In this document: piece after piece, positions 49,456 to 59,229 of the stretch
Layout: each line of letters opens with the position of its first letter
Position numbering within the stretch: position 1 is the first letter of the stretch
NCBI RefSeq assembly: GCF_019565455.1
Contig: NZ_CP067377.1
Coordinates: forward strand, 806,001-870,000
DNA: 64,000 nucleotides
DNA from: Flavobacterium oreochromis
Lineage (GTDB): Bacteria; Bacteroidota; Bacteroidia; Flavobacteriales; Flavobacteriaceae
Reading direction: 5' to 3'
Program-made: the position numbers and the translations under genes
Notes under the pieces: model-generated
Databases searched by the model: none
The model's input: the letters and a program-made list of their open reading frames with translations, nothing else
Told to the model about the DNA's origin: nothing

Positions 49456-50490
49456 ATGCGAAATTTGTTAAACGTTTTAATACTACTATATTATCCTATT
49501 TCCCTTGCTCAAGAAAAAGAAGGAGAAATTAAGCATGCTTTATCTCACAAGTATAATTTAGACTATCGTCTTAATTATTTTGACAAAATGATTTTTAAAG
49601 TTGATATTAATTCTGACGTAGACAATTTTTATATTCCTAAATTAAACTATACAGACAACAAAAAAAGTATTTTTTCACCTGATGAAAAACTAAAACTCCG
49701 TTTTTCCTTTGATTATAAATTTTTAGGAATTAGTTATTCTTTTTCACCTGATTTTATACCGGAGTTAAATAATAAAAGAGCTAACACTAAAACATTAGAT
49801 TTAAGTTTTAAATTCTTTTATTCTGACCGGCTAAGACAAGAAGTTACCTACAAAAGAGTTAAAGGATTTTCTTTAAGAAACCCAGATAATCAAAATCCAA
49901 TTGAAGTATTTGATGATTTAGAAATAAATACTATTGGAGGAAAAACTTTTTACATAACGAATAATAATTTCTCATACAGAGCTTACGAATCTCAAACAGA
50001 AAGACAAATAAAAAGCGCAGGAAGTTTTATGCCTTCACTCACCTATTTTATAAATAATTTATATACAAACAACCCTAACTCTACTGATCAATATTTAGAA
50101 AGAATAAAATCAGTAGATTTTATTTTCCAATTAGGTTATATGTATAACTATGTAATTAATAAAACATGGTTTGCTACTGGTGGACTACATCCTGGAATTG
50201 GAATTCACGATTCCAAAAATTATTACACAAATAATCAAGAATCAATTTCATTTGACAATAAAATTAAATGGAATTACAATTTAGACTTAAATTTTTCACT
50301 AGGCTATAACCATGAGAATTTCTTTTCAGGAATCCGAATTAATTACAAGAATTACCAATATGACAGTAAAGTGATAGCTGACATAATGAATTCTAATTTT
50401 AATTCTGTATTTTTCATAGGTTATCGTTTCAACGAAGTAAAAAAAGTAAAAAAAGTATTTGAAAAGATAGAAAACCAATTTGGTATATAA
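49456..50490 (+). CDS. DUF4421 outer membrane protein
   Basis: 344 aa with a short signal peptide (MRNLLNVLILLYYPISLAQ). The rest is a predicted barrel of the DUF4421 type: YRLNYFDKMIFKVDINSDVD, LRFSFDYKFLGISYSFSPDF, LGYMYNYVINKTWFATGGLHPGIG. It sits between hemF and hemB with 2- and 17-base gaps, so it is transcribed with the haem genes. Whether it helps tetrapyrrole traffic or is a passenger is unknown. Confidence 0.78.
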   Translation: MRNLLNVLILLYYPISLAQEKEGEIKHALSHKYNLDYRLNYFDKMIFKVDINSDVDNFYIPKLNYTDNKKSIFSPDEKLKLRFSFDYKFLGISYSFSPDFIPELNNKRANTKTLDLSFKFFYSDRLRQEVTYKRVKGFSLRNPDNQNPIEVFDDLEINTIGGKTFYITNNNFSYRAYESQTERQIKSAGSFMPSLTYFINNLYTNNPNSTDQYLERIKSVDFIFQLGYMYNYVINKTWFATGGLHPGIGIHDSKNYYTNNQESISFDNKIKWNYNLDLNFSLGYNHENFFSGIRINYKNYQYDSKVIADIMNSNFNSVFFIGYRFNEVKKVKKVFEKIENQFGI

Positions 50491-50507
50491 TTAAAAAAAT
50501 AAAATAT

Positions 50508-51506
50508 ATGTTCCCTATACACAGAGGTAGAAGATTAAGAGTAAACGAAGCTATACGAAGTATTATCAGAGAAACCAGCTTAAGTCCTGCTGATTTCATG
50601 TTTCCCATGTTTATAATGGAAGGAGAAAACACTAAAATAGAAGTTCCTTCTATGCCAGGTATTTATCGTCGTACATTAGATTTAACCGTAGAAGAGGTAA
50701 AAGAATTACACGCGTTAGGAATTAGAGCGGTTAATATTTATGTAAAAGTAAATGATGATTTAAAAGACAATACAGGTAAAGAAGCATGGAATCCTAATGG
50801 ATTAATGCAAAACGCCATTCGTGCTATCAAAAAAGCATGTCCTGATATGATTGTAATGCCAGATGTAGCATTAGACCCTTATTCGATCTATGGTCATGAC
50901 GGAATTATAGAAAAAGGGGATGTAGCAAACGATTCCACTAATGAAGCACTCGTAAAAATGGCTATTTCACATGCAGAAGCAGGTGCAGATTTTGTTGCAC
51001 CAAGTGATATGATGGATGGACGTATACTACGCTTACGTGAAGGTCTGGACAAATCAGGCTATCATAACGTAGGCATTATGAGTTATTCAGCTAAATATGC
51101 CTCTGCTTTTTATGGTCCTTTCCGTGACGCATTAGATAGTGCCCCAAAAGAAGCCAATGTAGTAGTTCCTAAAGATAAAAAAACCTATCAAATGGATTAT
51201 GCAAATCGTATAGAAGCAGTAAAAGAAGCATTATGGGATGTAGAAGAGGGAGCCGATATGGTTATGGTAAAACCAGGAATTGCTTACTTAGATATCGTTC
51301 GTGAAGTTAAAAATGCAGTCAATGTTCCTGTTTCTGTATTTCATGTTTCAGGAGAATATGCTATGATTAAAGCAGCCGCTGAAAAAGGTTGGTTGGATCA
51401 TGATAAAATTATGATGGAGCAATTAATGTGTATCAAACGTGCTGGCGCTACTCTAATTTCCACATATTTTGCTAAAGAAGCCGCTATTTTATTAAACAAA
51501 CAATAA
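50508..51506 (+). CDS. hemB: Porphobilinogen synthase (delta-aminolevulinic acid dehydratase)
   Basis: 332 aa. Condenses two 5-aminolevulinates to porphobilinogen. Schiff-base lysines are placed in YSAKYASAFYGPFRDA near 205 and MVMVKPGIAYLDIV near 255; DVALDPYSIYGHDG near 120 and ADFVAPSDMMDGR near 168 are also typical. The DVALDPYSIYGHDG motif has the metal-independent/Mg-type Asp pattern rather than the three-Cys zinc form. Last haem gene; ended by a hairpin with a T-run. Confidence 0.97.
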   Translation: MFPIHRGRRLRVNEAIRSIIRETSLSPADFMFPMFIMEGENTKIEVPSMPGIYRRTLDLTVEEVKELHALGIRAVNIYVKVNDDLKDNTGKEAWNPNGLMQNAIRAIKKACPDMIVMPDVALDPYSIYGHDGIIEKGDVANDSTNEALVKMAISHAEAGADFVAPSDMMDGRILRLREGLDKSGYHNVGIMSYSAKYASAFYGPFRDALDSAPKEANVVVPKDKKTYQMDYANRIEAVKEALWDVEEGADMVMVKPGIAYLDIVREVKNAVNVPVSVFHVSGEYAMIKAAAEKGWLDHDKIMMEQLMCIKRAGATLISTYFAKEAAILLNKQ

Positions 51507-51612
51507 TTAAATGAAAAGAGTGTTCTAAATCTCTCTAATCTATCATTATGATCAAAGGAATACCTTAAGGTTCTGTCTGAATAGACAAAGCAAATCACAT
51601 AATGTTTATTAT

Positions 51613-51679
51613 GAGACTCCTCCTTTAGTTGGGGTGACAAACGACACGTTGACTTTTTATTTTGGGAGAGTCTCTTTTT
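51613..51679 (+). terminator. Long-loop terminator after hemB
   Basis: GAGACTC (51613-51619) pairs with GAGTCTC (51668-51674), extended imperfectly by CTCC and GGGA, and is followed by TTTTT (51675-51679). The loop carries TTTAGTTGGGGTGACAAAC, which resembles dispersed flavobacterial intergenic repeats. Confidence 0.6.
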
Positions 51680-51702
51680 CCTTAAATAATTTCTATCGAA
51701 AT

Positions 51703-52083
51703 ATGAAAAAGCTTTTATTATTATCACTTATTGGACTCTTCTTTTCTTGTAAAAAAGAGAGTCAGGAGACTTTTGGCAAATCTGACACTATGGCCCAAAC
51801 AACTATTCAAAAACCTGCTGATTTAGGGAAAGAGATCTTTGAAGGCAAAGGTGTTTGTTATACATGTCATAAACCAGATATAAAAACAGTAGGCCCCTCT
51901 TTAAAAGAAATTGCTAAATTATACAAAGAAAAAAACGGTAATATAGTTGATTTTCTTCAAGAAAAAAGCGAACCTATCGTTGATCCGAGTCAATATACTA
52001 CTATGAAGGCTAACTTTGCTATCACAAAAAATATGCCTCAAGAAGAACTAAAAGCATTAGAAGCTTATATACTAAGTTTTTAA
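51703..52083 (+). CDS. Cytochrome c lipoprotein
   Basis: 126 aa from the ATG at 51703, which gives the lipoprotein signal MKKLLLLSLIGLFFSCKKE; an earlier in-frame start at 51634 lies inside the terminator and is rejected. One haem-binding CxxCH in GVCYTCHKPDIKTVGP, and a distal Met candidate in TMKANFAITKNMPQEEL. A class I c-type cytochrome carrying one electron at the periplasmic side. Its place right after the haem biosynthesis genes is fitting but it probably has a separate transcript. Confidence 0.9.
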   Translation: MKKLLLLSLIGLFFSCKKESQETFGKSDTMAQTTIQKPADLGKEIFEGKGVCYTCHKPDIKTVGPSLKEIAKLYKEKNGNIVDFLQEKSEPIVDPSQYTTMKANFAITKNMPQEELKALEAYILSF

Positions 52084-52116
52084 TTTCTGCTAAACCGTTA
52101 GATACTTAAAGTTTTT

Positions 52117-52156
52117 CACAAAGTGTATATCTTGATAAAACTTTGTGTATCTTGCG
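52117..52156. repeat. CTTTGTG-type repeat upstream of ogt
   Basis: CACAAAGT (52117-52124) and ACTTTGTG (52140-52147) form an inverted repeat, and GTGTATATCTTG is echoed by GTGTATCTTG. The same unit appears before rsmA at 22553-22580. Confidence 0.4.
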
Positions 52157-52170
52157 GTTAAATAATTTTT

Positions 52171-52641
52171 ATGAAAACAGCCTTTATTCATTCACCACTA
52201 GGTATTACCAAAATAGAAGGTGATGAAAATGGTATTGCTACAATTTCAGTATTGTCAGAAGGAATTTTATCAGAAGAAATTCCAGAAGAGCTTCAAGAAG
52301 CAGTTAGCCAATTAAAAGAATATTTTGATGGTAATAGAAATTTTTTTTCTTTTAAATTAAACCCTAAAGGAACAGAATTTCAAAAAAAAGTCTGGCAAGA
52401 ACTAGTTAAAATTCCATTTGGAAAAACGATTTCATACCTTGATTTAGCTAAAAAACTTGGAGATGTAAAAGCTATTCGCGCAGTTGCTTCCGCTAATGGT
52501 AAAAATCCGCTTTGGATTGTTGTCCCTTGCCATCGCGTAATTGGTACTGATGGATCACTTACTGGATATGCTGGAGGTTTATGGCGTAAAAAATGGCTAT
52601 TAGATCACGAAAGTAATTCTAAACAGCAAATCTTATTTTAA
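52171..52641 (+). CDS. Methylated-DNA--[protein]-cysteine S-methyltransferase
   Basis: 156 aa. The acceptor Cys is in WIVVPCHRVIG near 120, preceded by the helix-turn-helix-type recognition region (FGKTISYLDLAKKLGDVKAIRAVASANGKN). It takes the methyl group from O6-methylguanine onto its Cys, a suicide repair reaction. This is the Ogt/C-terminal Ada form, without a regulatory Ada domain. Frame intact. Confidence 0.95.
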   Translation: MKTAFIHSPLGITKIEGDENGIATISVLSEGILSEEIPEELQEAVSQLKEYFDGNRNFFSFKLNPKGTEFQKKVWQELVKIPFGKTISYLDLAKKLGDVKAIRAVASANGKNPLWIVVPCHRVIGTDGSLTGYAGGLWRKKWLLDHESNSKQQILF

Positions 52642-52708
52642 TTCTAAAAATTCTTTAGTTTTTAATCCTAATTCTTTATTTTCGTAAGTGACGGTTAAAA
52701 TCGGTAAT

Positions 52709-53422
52709 ATGATAGAAAAACTTCAGCTCGAAAACATCTTATTTTTAGATATAGAAACGGTACCCGAATACGAAACGTTTTCTTCTTTAGATCCCACACG
52801 TCAAGAACTATATGGGCTCAAAACGCAATATCAACGTAAAGATGAATTTACAGCTGAAGATTTTTATAATCGAGCAGGTATTTGGGCTGAATTTGGCAAA
52901 ATTATATGTATTTCTGTTGGATATTTTACTTTTAAAAAAGATATTCGTCAATTTAGAGTAACTAGTTTTTGGGGTGATGAAATAACAATTTTAAATGGTT
53001 TTTCAAATTTATTAAATACTCATTATAACCATACGCAACATTTACTATGTGGTCATAATGCTAAGGAATTTGACTTTCCTTATATAGCTAGAAGAATGAT
53101 TATTAATAATATTCCAATTCCCAAAAAATTAAATCTTTTTGGCAAAAAACCTTGGGAAGTACCCCATTTGGACACATTAGAATTATGGAAATTTGGAGAT
53201 TACAAACATTATACATCCCTAAAATTACTAACAACTGTTTTAGGAATTCCTTCTCCCAAAGGAGATATAGATGGTAGTGATGTTGCAAGAGTATATTATG
53301 TAGAAAAAGACATCGACAGAATTATAAACTATTGTGAAAAAGATGTAATAGCAGTTGCTCAAATTATTCTCCGATTAAGAGGAGAAGATTTACTAATAGA
53401 TGATGAAATTTTTATTGTATAA
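52709..53422 (+). CDS. Predicted 3'-5' exonuclease (PolB-exonuclease-like)
   Basis: 237 aa from the ATG at 52709 (MIEKLQLENILFLDIETVPE). The Exo I motif DIETVPE contains two acidic metal ligands; GHNAKEFDFPYIARRM near 120 is Exo II, and YCEKDVIAVAQI near 215 carries the Exo III Asp. The protein is of the DnaQ-like type related to PolB exonuclease domains that stands alone in bacteria. Likely role in DNA repair or trimming. It follows ogt on the same strand by 67 bases. Confidence 0.86.
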   Translation: MIEKLQLENILFLDIETVPEYETFSSLDPTRQELYGLKTQYQRKDEFTAEDFYNRAGIWAEFGKIICISVGYFTFKKDIRQFRVTSFWGDEITILNGFSNLLNTHYNHTQHLLCGHNAKEFDFPYIARRMIINNIPIPKKLNLFGKKPWEVPHLDTLELWKFGDYKHYTSLKLLTTVLGIPSPKGDIDGSDVARVYYVEKDIDRIINYCEKDVIAVAQIILRLRGEDLLIDDEIFIV

Positions 53423-53439
53423 TCTCATAATTTTCCCAT

Positions 53440-54047
53440 ATGCGTTTTAAGCTTGCCCTTTTTATCATATACTGTTTACTACTGAGTCATTATGGTTTAA
53501 ATGCTCAAGAAACAACTTCTAGCGTTGAAAAAAATACCGATTTGCGTTTCAAATGGATAATCGTTTTTCCAGTTTAAGAGGCACTCAAATTTCTATTTTG
53601 GGCGCAAAAATAGGTTTTCAATATAAGAATAAATTGCGATTTGGATTAGGAACATCCTTTATCTTATCCCCTGTAGAAATTACTTATATCAATAAAAAAA
53701 CACATACAATTAATGATAATAAAGTAAGCTTTTGGTATGGAAGCCTTTTTCTTGATTGGATTTTTTATAAAAATCATAAATGGCAATGTTTTGTTACAGA
53801 ACAAATAGGTTTTGGAAAACCTAGCTTTGTTAGAGAAGTAAATGAGGATATCGTTCGAGATACCAATATACCTTTATATGTAAATGAAATTTCTGGACAA
53901 GCTAATTATAAAGTATTGAAATGGTTAGGAGTAGGAGTAGGTTTTGGCTATCGAAATATTTTAAACTCAAAAGCAGCATTAAAAACTACTTTTGATGCTC
54001 CTATCTATATCGGAAAAATTATAGTTTATCCAGAAAATATTTTTTGA
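53440..54047 (+). CDS. Outer membrane beta-barrel protein, one frameshift
   Basis: About 202 aa. The start MRFKLALFIIYCLLLSHYGLNAQ is a clear signal peptide, and the rest is strand-rich (FGLGTSFILSPVEITYI; LGVGVGFGYRNILN). The frame breaks near 53553: CGTTTCAAATGG needs one more T to read TDLRFQMDNRFSSLRG and continue to the stop at 54047. Small barrel of the kind found throughout Bacteroidetes; function unknown. It starts 18 bases after the exonuclease stop, so likely one transcript. Confidence 0.75.
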
Positions 54048-54102
54048 TTTACTACTTTTACACCCTTTATAAAGTTATTTTAGTTATTTAAAATAAAGAA
54101 TT

Positions 54103-55541
54103 ATGGTTTTAAGCAGATTTTGGTTGGTAATTTTTATTTCGTCTATTTTTTTTATTGTTGTAAATCTCTTCAATGGAGGAAGCTATAGCACTGATTATAT
54201 TTTAAATGGAAAAAAAGATGACCCTATACTAATTTCTGAGAAATATTTAAATCAAATACCAAAATTTGTAGCTGATAGTATTCAAAAAGCTCCTGAAATG
54301 ACAATGGTCATTAATAAAGACACATTAAATGCTGACACTACCTATGTTTATAAAAACAAAACAGTCAAACTATATAGTGGAATTCAAAAGCAGATGGATT
54401 ACTTCCTACTTGCAAAAACAGTTTAATAGATTTAATACTTCCTTTAATTGCTTATTTAGCTTTCTTCTGTGGATTAATGGAGTTACTAATCATTTCAGGA
54501 GCTTCAGAAAAATTAGCTAAAAAATTAAGTCCACTTTTTGCACAAGTATTCCCTTCAATTCCTAAGAATCATGAATCTATATCTTATATGACACTAAATT
54601 TTGCAGCTAATTTTTTGGGATTAGATTCAGCTGCAACTCCATTTGGACTTAAGGCCATGGAGAGTTTACAAACTTTAAATCCTGATAAAGACAAAGCTAG
54701 TGATGCACAAATTATGTTTATGTGCCTACACGCAGCAGGTCTTACCCTTATACCAACTTCAATTATTGGATATAGAGCGGCTGAAAATGCGGCTAATCCA
54801 GCGGATGTCATGCTACCTTGTATTATTACCTCTTTTATTGGCACAATAGCAGCTCTATTAATAGTAGGTATTCGTCAACGTATAAATTTTAAAAGTGCTG
54901 GTTTATTAGCAGCATTAATGAGTGTGATAGGAGCTATTATTGGATTATTATTTTACATTAACACACTTGATTTGATTGGCAAAAATGCTTTTACAGGCAA
55001 CTTATCAGGAATCATGCTGATTGCTATTATAGGCTTTACTCTTATCTTTTCTTTTATCAATGAAAAGAAATTCACTATAGTTAATACAACTATTTTTGAC
55101 ACTTTTGTTGAAGGCGCTCGTAATGGACTCAATACAGGAGTAAAAATTTTCCCTTATGTTATGGGAATGTTAGTAGCTATTTCTTTCTTTAGAAATAGTG
55201 GATTATTTGAAATTGTAAGTGACACCATTAGCTTCTTATTTGGACAAATAGGTGTACAAAAAGAAATTACAGAGGGTCTTCCTGTTGCTCTGTTACGTCC
55301 ATTTAGTTCAGGTGGTTCTCGTGGATTTATGATAGATGCTATGAGAACATCTGGAGTTGATTCTTTTACAGGACGCTTAGTTTGTATTTTTCAATGCAGT
55401 GCCGAAACTACTTTCTATGTAATTGCAGTATATTTTGGCTCTGTTAATATCAAAAATACACGCTATACATTAGGAACAATGCTATTAGTTGATTTTATAT
55501 GCGTATTAGCAGCAATTCTTGTTGCAAGTTGGTTTTTTTAA
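54103..55541 (+). CDS. Nucleoside-recognition (SpmA/SpmB-like) membrane protein, one frameshift
   Basis: About 479 aa. A first helix (residues 5-24) is followed by a roughly 75-residue polar insert, then many helices in two halves that match the spore maturation A and B ('nucleoside recognition' Gate) families: FLGLDSAATPFGLKAMESLQ near 165 and RPFSSGGSRGFMIDAMRTSG near 395. The break is at a short A4 run near 54390; one added A turns GIQKQMDYFL into GIQKADGLLPTCKNSLIDLIL. The fused form is common in Bacteroidetes, which do not sporulate, so its role is unknown; transport of a small solute is plausible. Confidence 0.8.
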
Positions 55542-55634
55542 TATAAAGGGATACGACGATGAAATAATGGTGATCTTTCATAAAATAACTTTTAAAATTT
55601 TATTTTAAATAAAGATGACTAGAAGTAAATCATA

Positions 55635-55671
55635 TTTGTAGTATATTGATCAATATATTTTCCTACTTTTA
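55635..55671 (+). promoter_or_regulatory. feoAB promoter with perfect 16-bp palindrome
   Basis: TATATTGATCAATATA (55642-55657) is a perfect palindrome between a TTTG (55635-55638) and a near -7 element TACTTTTA (55664-55671), 29 bases before the feoA start. The location suits a repressor of iron uptake; the symmetry is not that of a classic Fur box. Confidence 0.5.
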
Positions 55672-55699
55672 CAATCTTAATTCAATCTAAATAAAACAA

Positions 55700-55936
55700 G
55701 TGAAAGTCAACCTATCCCAGCTAACTCAAGGTCAAAAAGCCAAAATTGAGGATTTTGATATTGATAGCGTTCCATTAAAATTATTAGAAATGGGATGTCT
55801 TCCAGGTAATGAGGTACAATTATTACAGGTAGCCCCTTTAGGAGACCCCTTGTATTTACTAGTTAATGACTCACATTTAGCTATCCGAAAAGAAACAGCA
55901 GATGCTATTCAAGTAACCCTTTTTGATATTGATTAA
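55700..55936 (+). CDS. feoA: Ferrous iron transport protein A
   Basis: 78 aa from a GTG start. SH3-like beta-barrel with LLEMGCLPGNEVQLLQVAPLGDPLYLLVNDSHLAIRKE, the standard FeoA body. It is a small cytosolic partner of FeoB that is thought to affect channel assembly. Its stop overlaps the feoB start (TAATG). Confidence 0.92.
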   Translation: MKVNLSQLTQGQKAKIEDFDIDSVPLKLLEMGCLPGNEVQLLQVAPLGDPLYLLVNDSHLAIRKETADAIQVTLFDID

Positions 55937-58029
55937 TGAAAGTTGGTAATATTAACATTGCTCTAATTGGTAATCCTAATGTAGGAAAAACTTCCGTTTT
56001 TAATCAATTAACAGGATTAAATCAACAAGTTGGGAATTATCCAGGAATTACAGTCGAAAAAAAAGTAGGAATATGTAAACTGGCTTCTAATCTAAAAGCT
56101 ACTATCCTTGATTTACCTGGAACTTATAGTTTAAATGCAAGTTCACTAGATGAAAATGTAGTAATCGAACTACTTTTAAACAAAAATGATAAAGATTATC
56201 CAGATGTAGCAATAGTTGTAACAGATGTTGAAAACTTAAAAAGAAATCTTTTACTTTTCACCCAAATTAAAGATTTAGAAATCCCTACTATTTTAGTTAT
56301 TAACATGGCTGATAGGATGTCTTATAAAGGAATTTCTTTGGATATACCCTATTTAGAAAAAACACTAAAAACAAAAATTGCTTTAGTAAGTTCTCGCAAA
56401 GGAGAAGGAATAGATACTCTAAAAGATTTAATTGTAAATTATAAAAACTTACCTACTGAACCTTGTTTAAATGCTTCAGAAATTGATCTAGAATATTTTA
56501 ATGATTTACGAAAAGCTTTCCCAAACCAGTTATTGTACAAATTATGGTTAGTAATAACACAAGATGTAAATTTTGTAAATTTAGATCGTAAAGAATTACC
56601 AGATCCTTCTTTCACTAAATCTAAAGATCAATTAAAACGTCTTCAACATAAAGAAACTATTAAACGCTATCAATTTATTAATCAAACTCTTAAAACAGGA
56701 CAAAAGATTGATATTAATCAAGCTAAAGACTTACGAAGTCGTTTAGATCGAGTATTAATGCACAAAGTTTGGGGCTACCTTATTTTCTTTTTTATTTTAA
56801 TGCTTATTTTTCAATCTATTTTTGATTGGGCAAGCATTCCAATGGATTTTATTGATAATAGTTTTACTTCTTTAGCTAGTTGGGTAGCTTCTAAAATGCC
56901 TGCTGGTGTTTTAACAGATTTAATTACGCAAGGTATTATTCCAGGAATAGGCGGTATCATCATTTTTATTCCCCAAATAGCCTTTCTATTCATGTTTATC
57001 TCCATTTTAGAAGAAAGTGGTTATATGAGTCGTGTAGTTTTTATTATGGATAAATTAATGCGTAGATTTGGACTTTCTGGAAAAAGTGTAGTACCCCTTA
57101 TATCGGGTACTGCATGTGCTATTCCTGCTATTATGGCTACTCGAAATATTGAAAACTGGAAAGAACGATTAATTTCAATACTAGTAACACCATTCACAAC
57201 CTGTTCAGCTCGTTTACCCGTTTACGCTATTATTATTTCTATAATTGTTCCTAATCAGCGTATTTTATATATTTTTAATATGCAAGGATTTGCATTAATG
57301 GCCATGTATTTAGTTGGCTTTTTTATGGCATTAATTTCAGCTTGGATTTTACATAAGTCTTTAGATATCCGTTCTAATTCTTATTTTGTAATTGAAATGC
57401 CTAATTATAAATTGCCTATGTTTAAAAATGTAGCAATTAATGTCATTGAAAAAACAAAATCTTTTGTTCTAGGAGCAGGTAAAATTATTTTAGCATTATC
57501 TATTATTCTATGGTTTTTAGCTTCATATGGACCTGGAGAAAACTTTAAGAATGCTGATAAGATTGTAGCAGAACATTCTAAAACTACAAAAGACCTAGAA
57601 GGCGAAATTGCTTCCTATAAACTTGAAAATTCATATATAGGAAAAATTGGTAAAGGGATAGAACCTATCATTAAACCTTTAGGTTATGATTGGAAAATAG
57701 GAATTGCTATTGTTTCTTCATTTGCGGCGCGAGAAGTATTTGTAGGAACCCTAGCTACTATTTATAGTATAGAAGATTCCGAAGATCAAGAAGCAACCGT
57801 TAAGAACCGCTTAGCAGAAGAAATAAACCCTAATACAGGTCAAAAATTATTTAATACTGCAACAGGCGTTTCATTACTCCTATTTTATGCTTTTGCTATG
57901 CAATGTATAAGCACCTTGGCAATTACAAAAAAGGAAACAAATGGTTGGAAATGGCCGGTAATACAATTATTTTTTATGTCGGGTTTTGCCTACTTAGTAG
58001 CTTTCATCGCCTATCAAGTTTTGAAATAA
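55936..58029 (+). CDS. feoB: Ferrous iron transport protein B
   Basis: 697 aa. N-terminal G domain with G1 GNPNVGKTS near 11, G3 DLPGTYSL near 58 and G4 NMAD near 125; then a GDI-like helical domain and a membrane part with two Gate domains, including SGTACAIPAIMATRNIENWK near 390 with the Cys implicated in iron movement. Main Fe2+ importer. Frame intact and length typical. No FeoC follows; a FeoB-associated small peptide lies beyond the IS982 remnant. Confidence 0.97.
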   Translation: MKVGNINIALIGNPNVGKTSVFNQLTGLNQQVGNYPGITVEKKVGICKLASNLKATILDLPGTYSLNASSLDENVVIELLLNKNDKDYPDVAIVVTDVENLKRNLLLFTQIKDLEIPTILVINMADRMSYKGISLDIPYLEKTLKTKIALVSSRKGEGIDTLKDLIVNYKNLPTEPCLNASEIDLEYFNDLRKAFPNQLLYKLWLVITQDVNFVNLDRKELPDPSFTKSKDQLKRLQHKETIKRYQFINQTLKTGQKIDINQAKDLRSRLDRVLMHKVWGYLIFFFILMLIFQSIFDWASIPMDFIDNSFTSLASWVASKMPAGVLTDLITQGIIPGIGGIIIFIPQIAFLFMFISILEESGYMSRVVFIMDKLMRRFGLSGKSVVPLISGTACAIPAIMATRNIENWKERLISILVTPFTTCSARLPVYAIIISIIVPNQRILYIFNMQGFALMAMYLVGFFMALISAWILHKSLDIRSNSYFVIEMPNYKLPMFKNVAINVIEKTKSFVLGAGKIILALSIILWFLASYGPGENFKNADKIVAEHSKTTKDLEGEIASYKLENSYIGKIGKGIEPIIKPLGYDWKIGIAIVSSFAAREVFVGTLATIYSIEDSEDQEATVKNRLAEEINPNTGQKLFNTATGVSLLLFYAFAMQCISTLAITKKETNGWKWPVIQLFFMSGFAYLVAFIAYQVLK

Positions 58030-58446
58030 ATAATAAAATTTATATATAGGTTATTATAAAACTCTTACATCACAAACGATACCTAGTTTATTTGAACAAT
58101 AAAAGTTTACCTTCTAATGTATAGCATCAAATAAAAAAGAAAGACTATTCAAAAATTCTGTAATTTTGATGAAAGAGAAAATCACGGACTTTTCCCAAAA
58201 TAAAAGAAGTAAATTATGTCATATTCAGCACACTATTCCTCCTTTAATTAATAACCAATGTGATGTAATTAACTTTTATTTTTCAACTCCATTATTTGAT
58301 ATTTTACGTAAGTTCGACATAAATATGATAAAATAGTTGTATAAAAAAAGCAAAAGACAATATATTTAAAAACCTGACTATCAAATAAAAACTAAACTTT
58401 TACTTATGCTTTCGCTAACTAAAATTACAACTTTTTTTATTCTACT
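58030..58446. other. Gene-free AT-rich gap after feoB
   Basis: About 417 bases with no plausible coding region, structural RNA or repeat that I can recognise. The sequence may include older debris from the adjacent IS982-type element, but no terminal inverted repeat was found. Confidence 0.5.
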
Positions 58447-58980
58447 GATGATTTACTTAAAAACAAAAAGTTTGCAGACTGTACAGGAATTAGTTTTTAT
58501 TGATTCTACACCTTTGAGAGTATCTGATAAAAGAAGAATGCTCTGTTAGTTGGTTCTTGGGTTTCAAGCTCCATATTATAACGAACGATTGTGGGGAAAT
58601 TATAAACTTTATGCTTACTCCAGCAAATGTACACAATGCAAATCCTCTAAAAATGAAAGGTTTTATTAATAAACTTCACGGAAAACTATTTAGAGATAAA
58701 GGATATTTATCTAAAGATCTTTTTCAATCACTTTTTGAAAACGGAATTCATCTTGTAATCAAGTTGAGAAAGAATATGAAAACAAAATTAGTAACTCTAA
58801 TTCAAGATCCTTTTCATCTTATAAAAAGAGCAATCATTGAAAAAATATCTGCTTAAAAAATATTTTTCACGTTGAGTATTCAAAAAAACGCTCTCAAACA
58901 GACTACTCAACAATATATTTTCAGCTCTAATTACTTATAATTTTGCAGAGAAAAAAACCTCACTAAAAAATAACTTTGTA
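58447..58980 (+). mobile_element. IS982-family transposase remnant (pseudogene)
   Basis: Read across several frames the stretch gives KNKKFADCTGISF, then DSTPLRVSDKRRM, then CSVSWFLGFKLHIITNDCGE, LTPANVHNANPLK, LFRDKGYLSKDLFQSLFENG and LKNIFHVEYSKKRS, in the order of IS982 transposases. An internal deletion of about 15 codons between the RVSDKRRM and CSVSWFLG parts, plus at least three frame changes and a missing N-terminus, show it is dead. No terminal repeats or target-site duplication were found. It separates feoB from the small cysteine-rich gene. Confidence 0.75.
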
Positions 58981-59229
58981 GACAAAACAACTAATATTTT
59001 TTCAACAATTTTATATCAAACTAAAGTTAAATAAATATAGTTTATTCGCTATTAGTTGTATCTTTATCATATGTTCTATAGATGATTTTCAATATGTTTT
59101 TTTAAAAAAATATATTGAAAGTAAATTTGCATTGTATGATACTTTATATTATTCTCCTCTTTATTTATAGGATTATTAGCTTTAATTATACAATATTATC
59201 CGTAGTATTATTTTTTAAAATCTAAAATT

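Noticed and set aside
51398..51727. 109-aa minus-strand frame over hemB and cytochrome c
   Set aside because: Antisense to conserved genes and runs through the hemB terminator hairpin.
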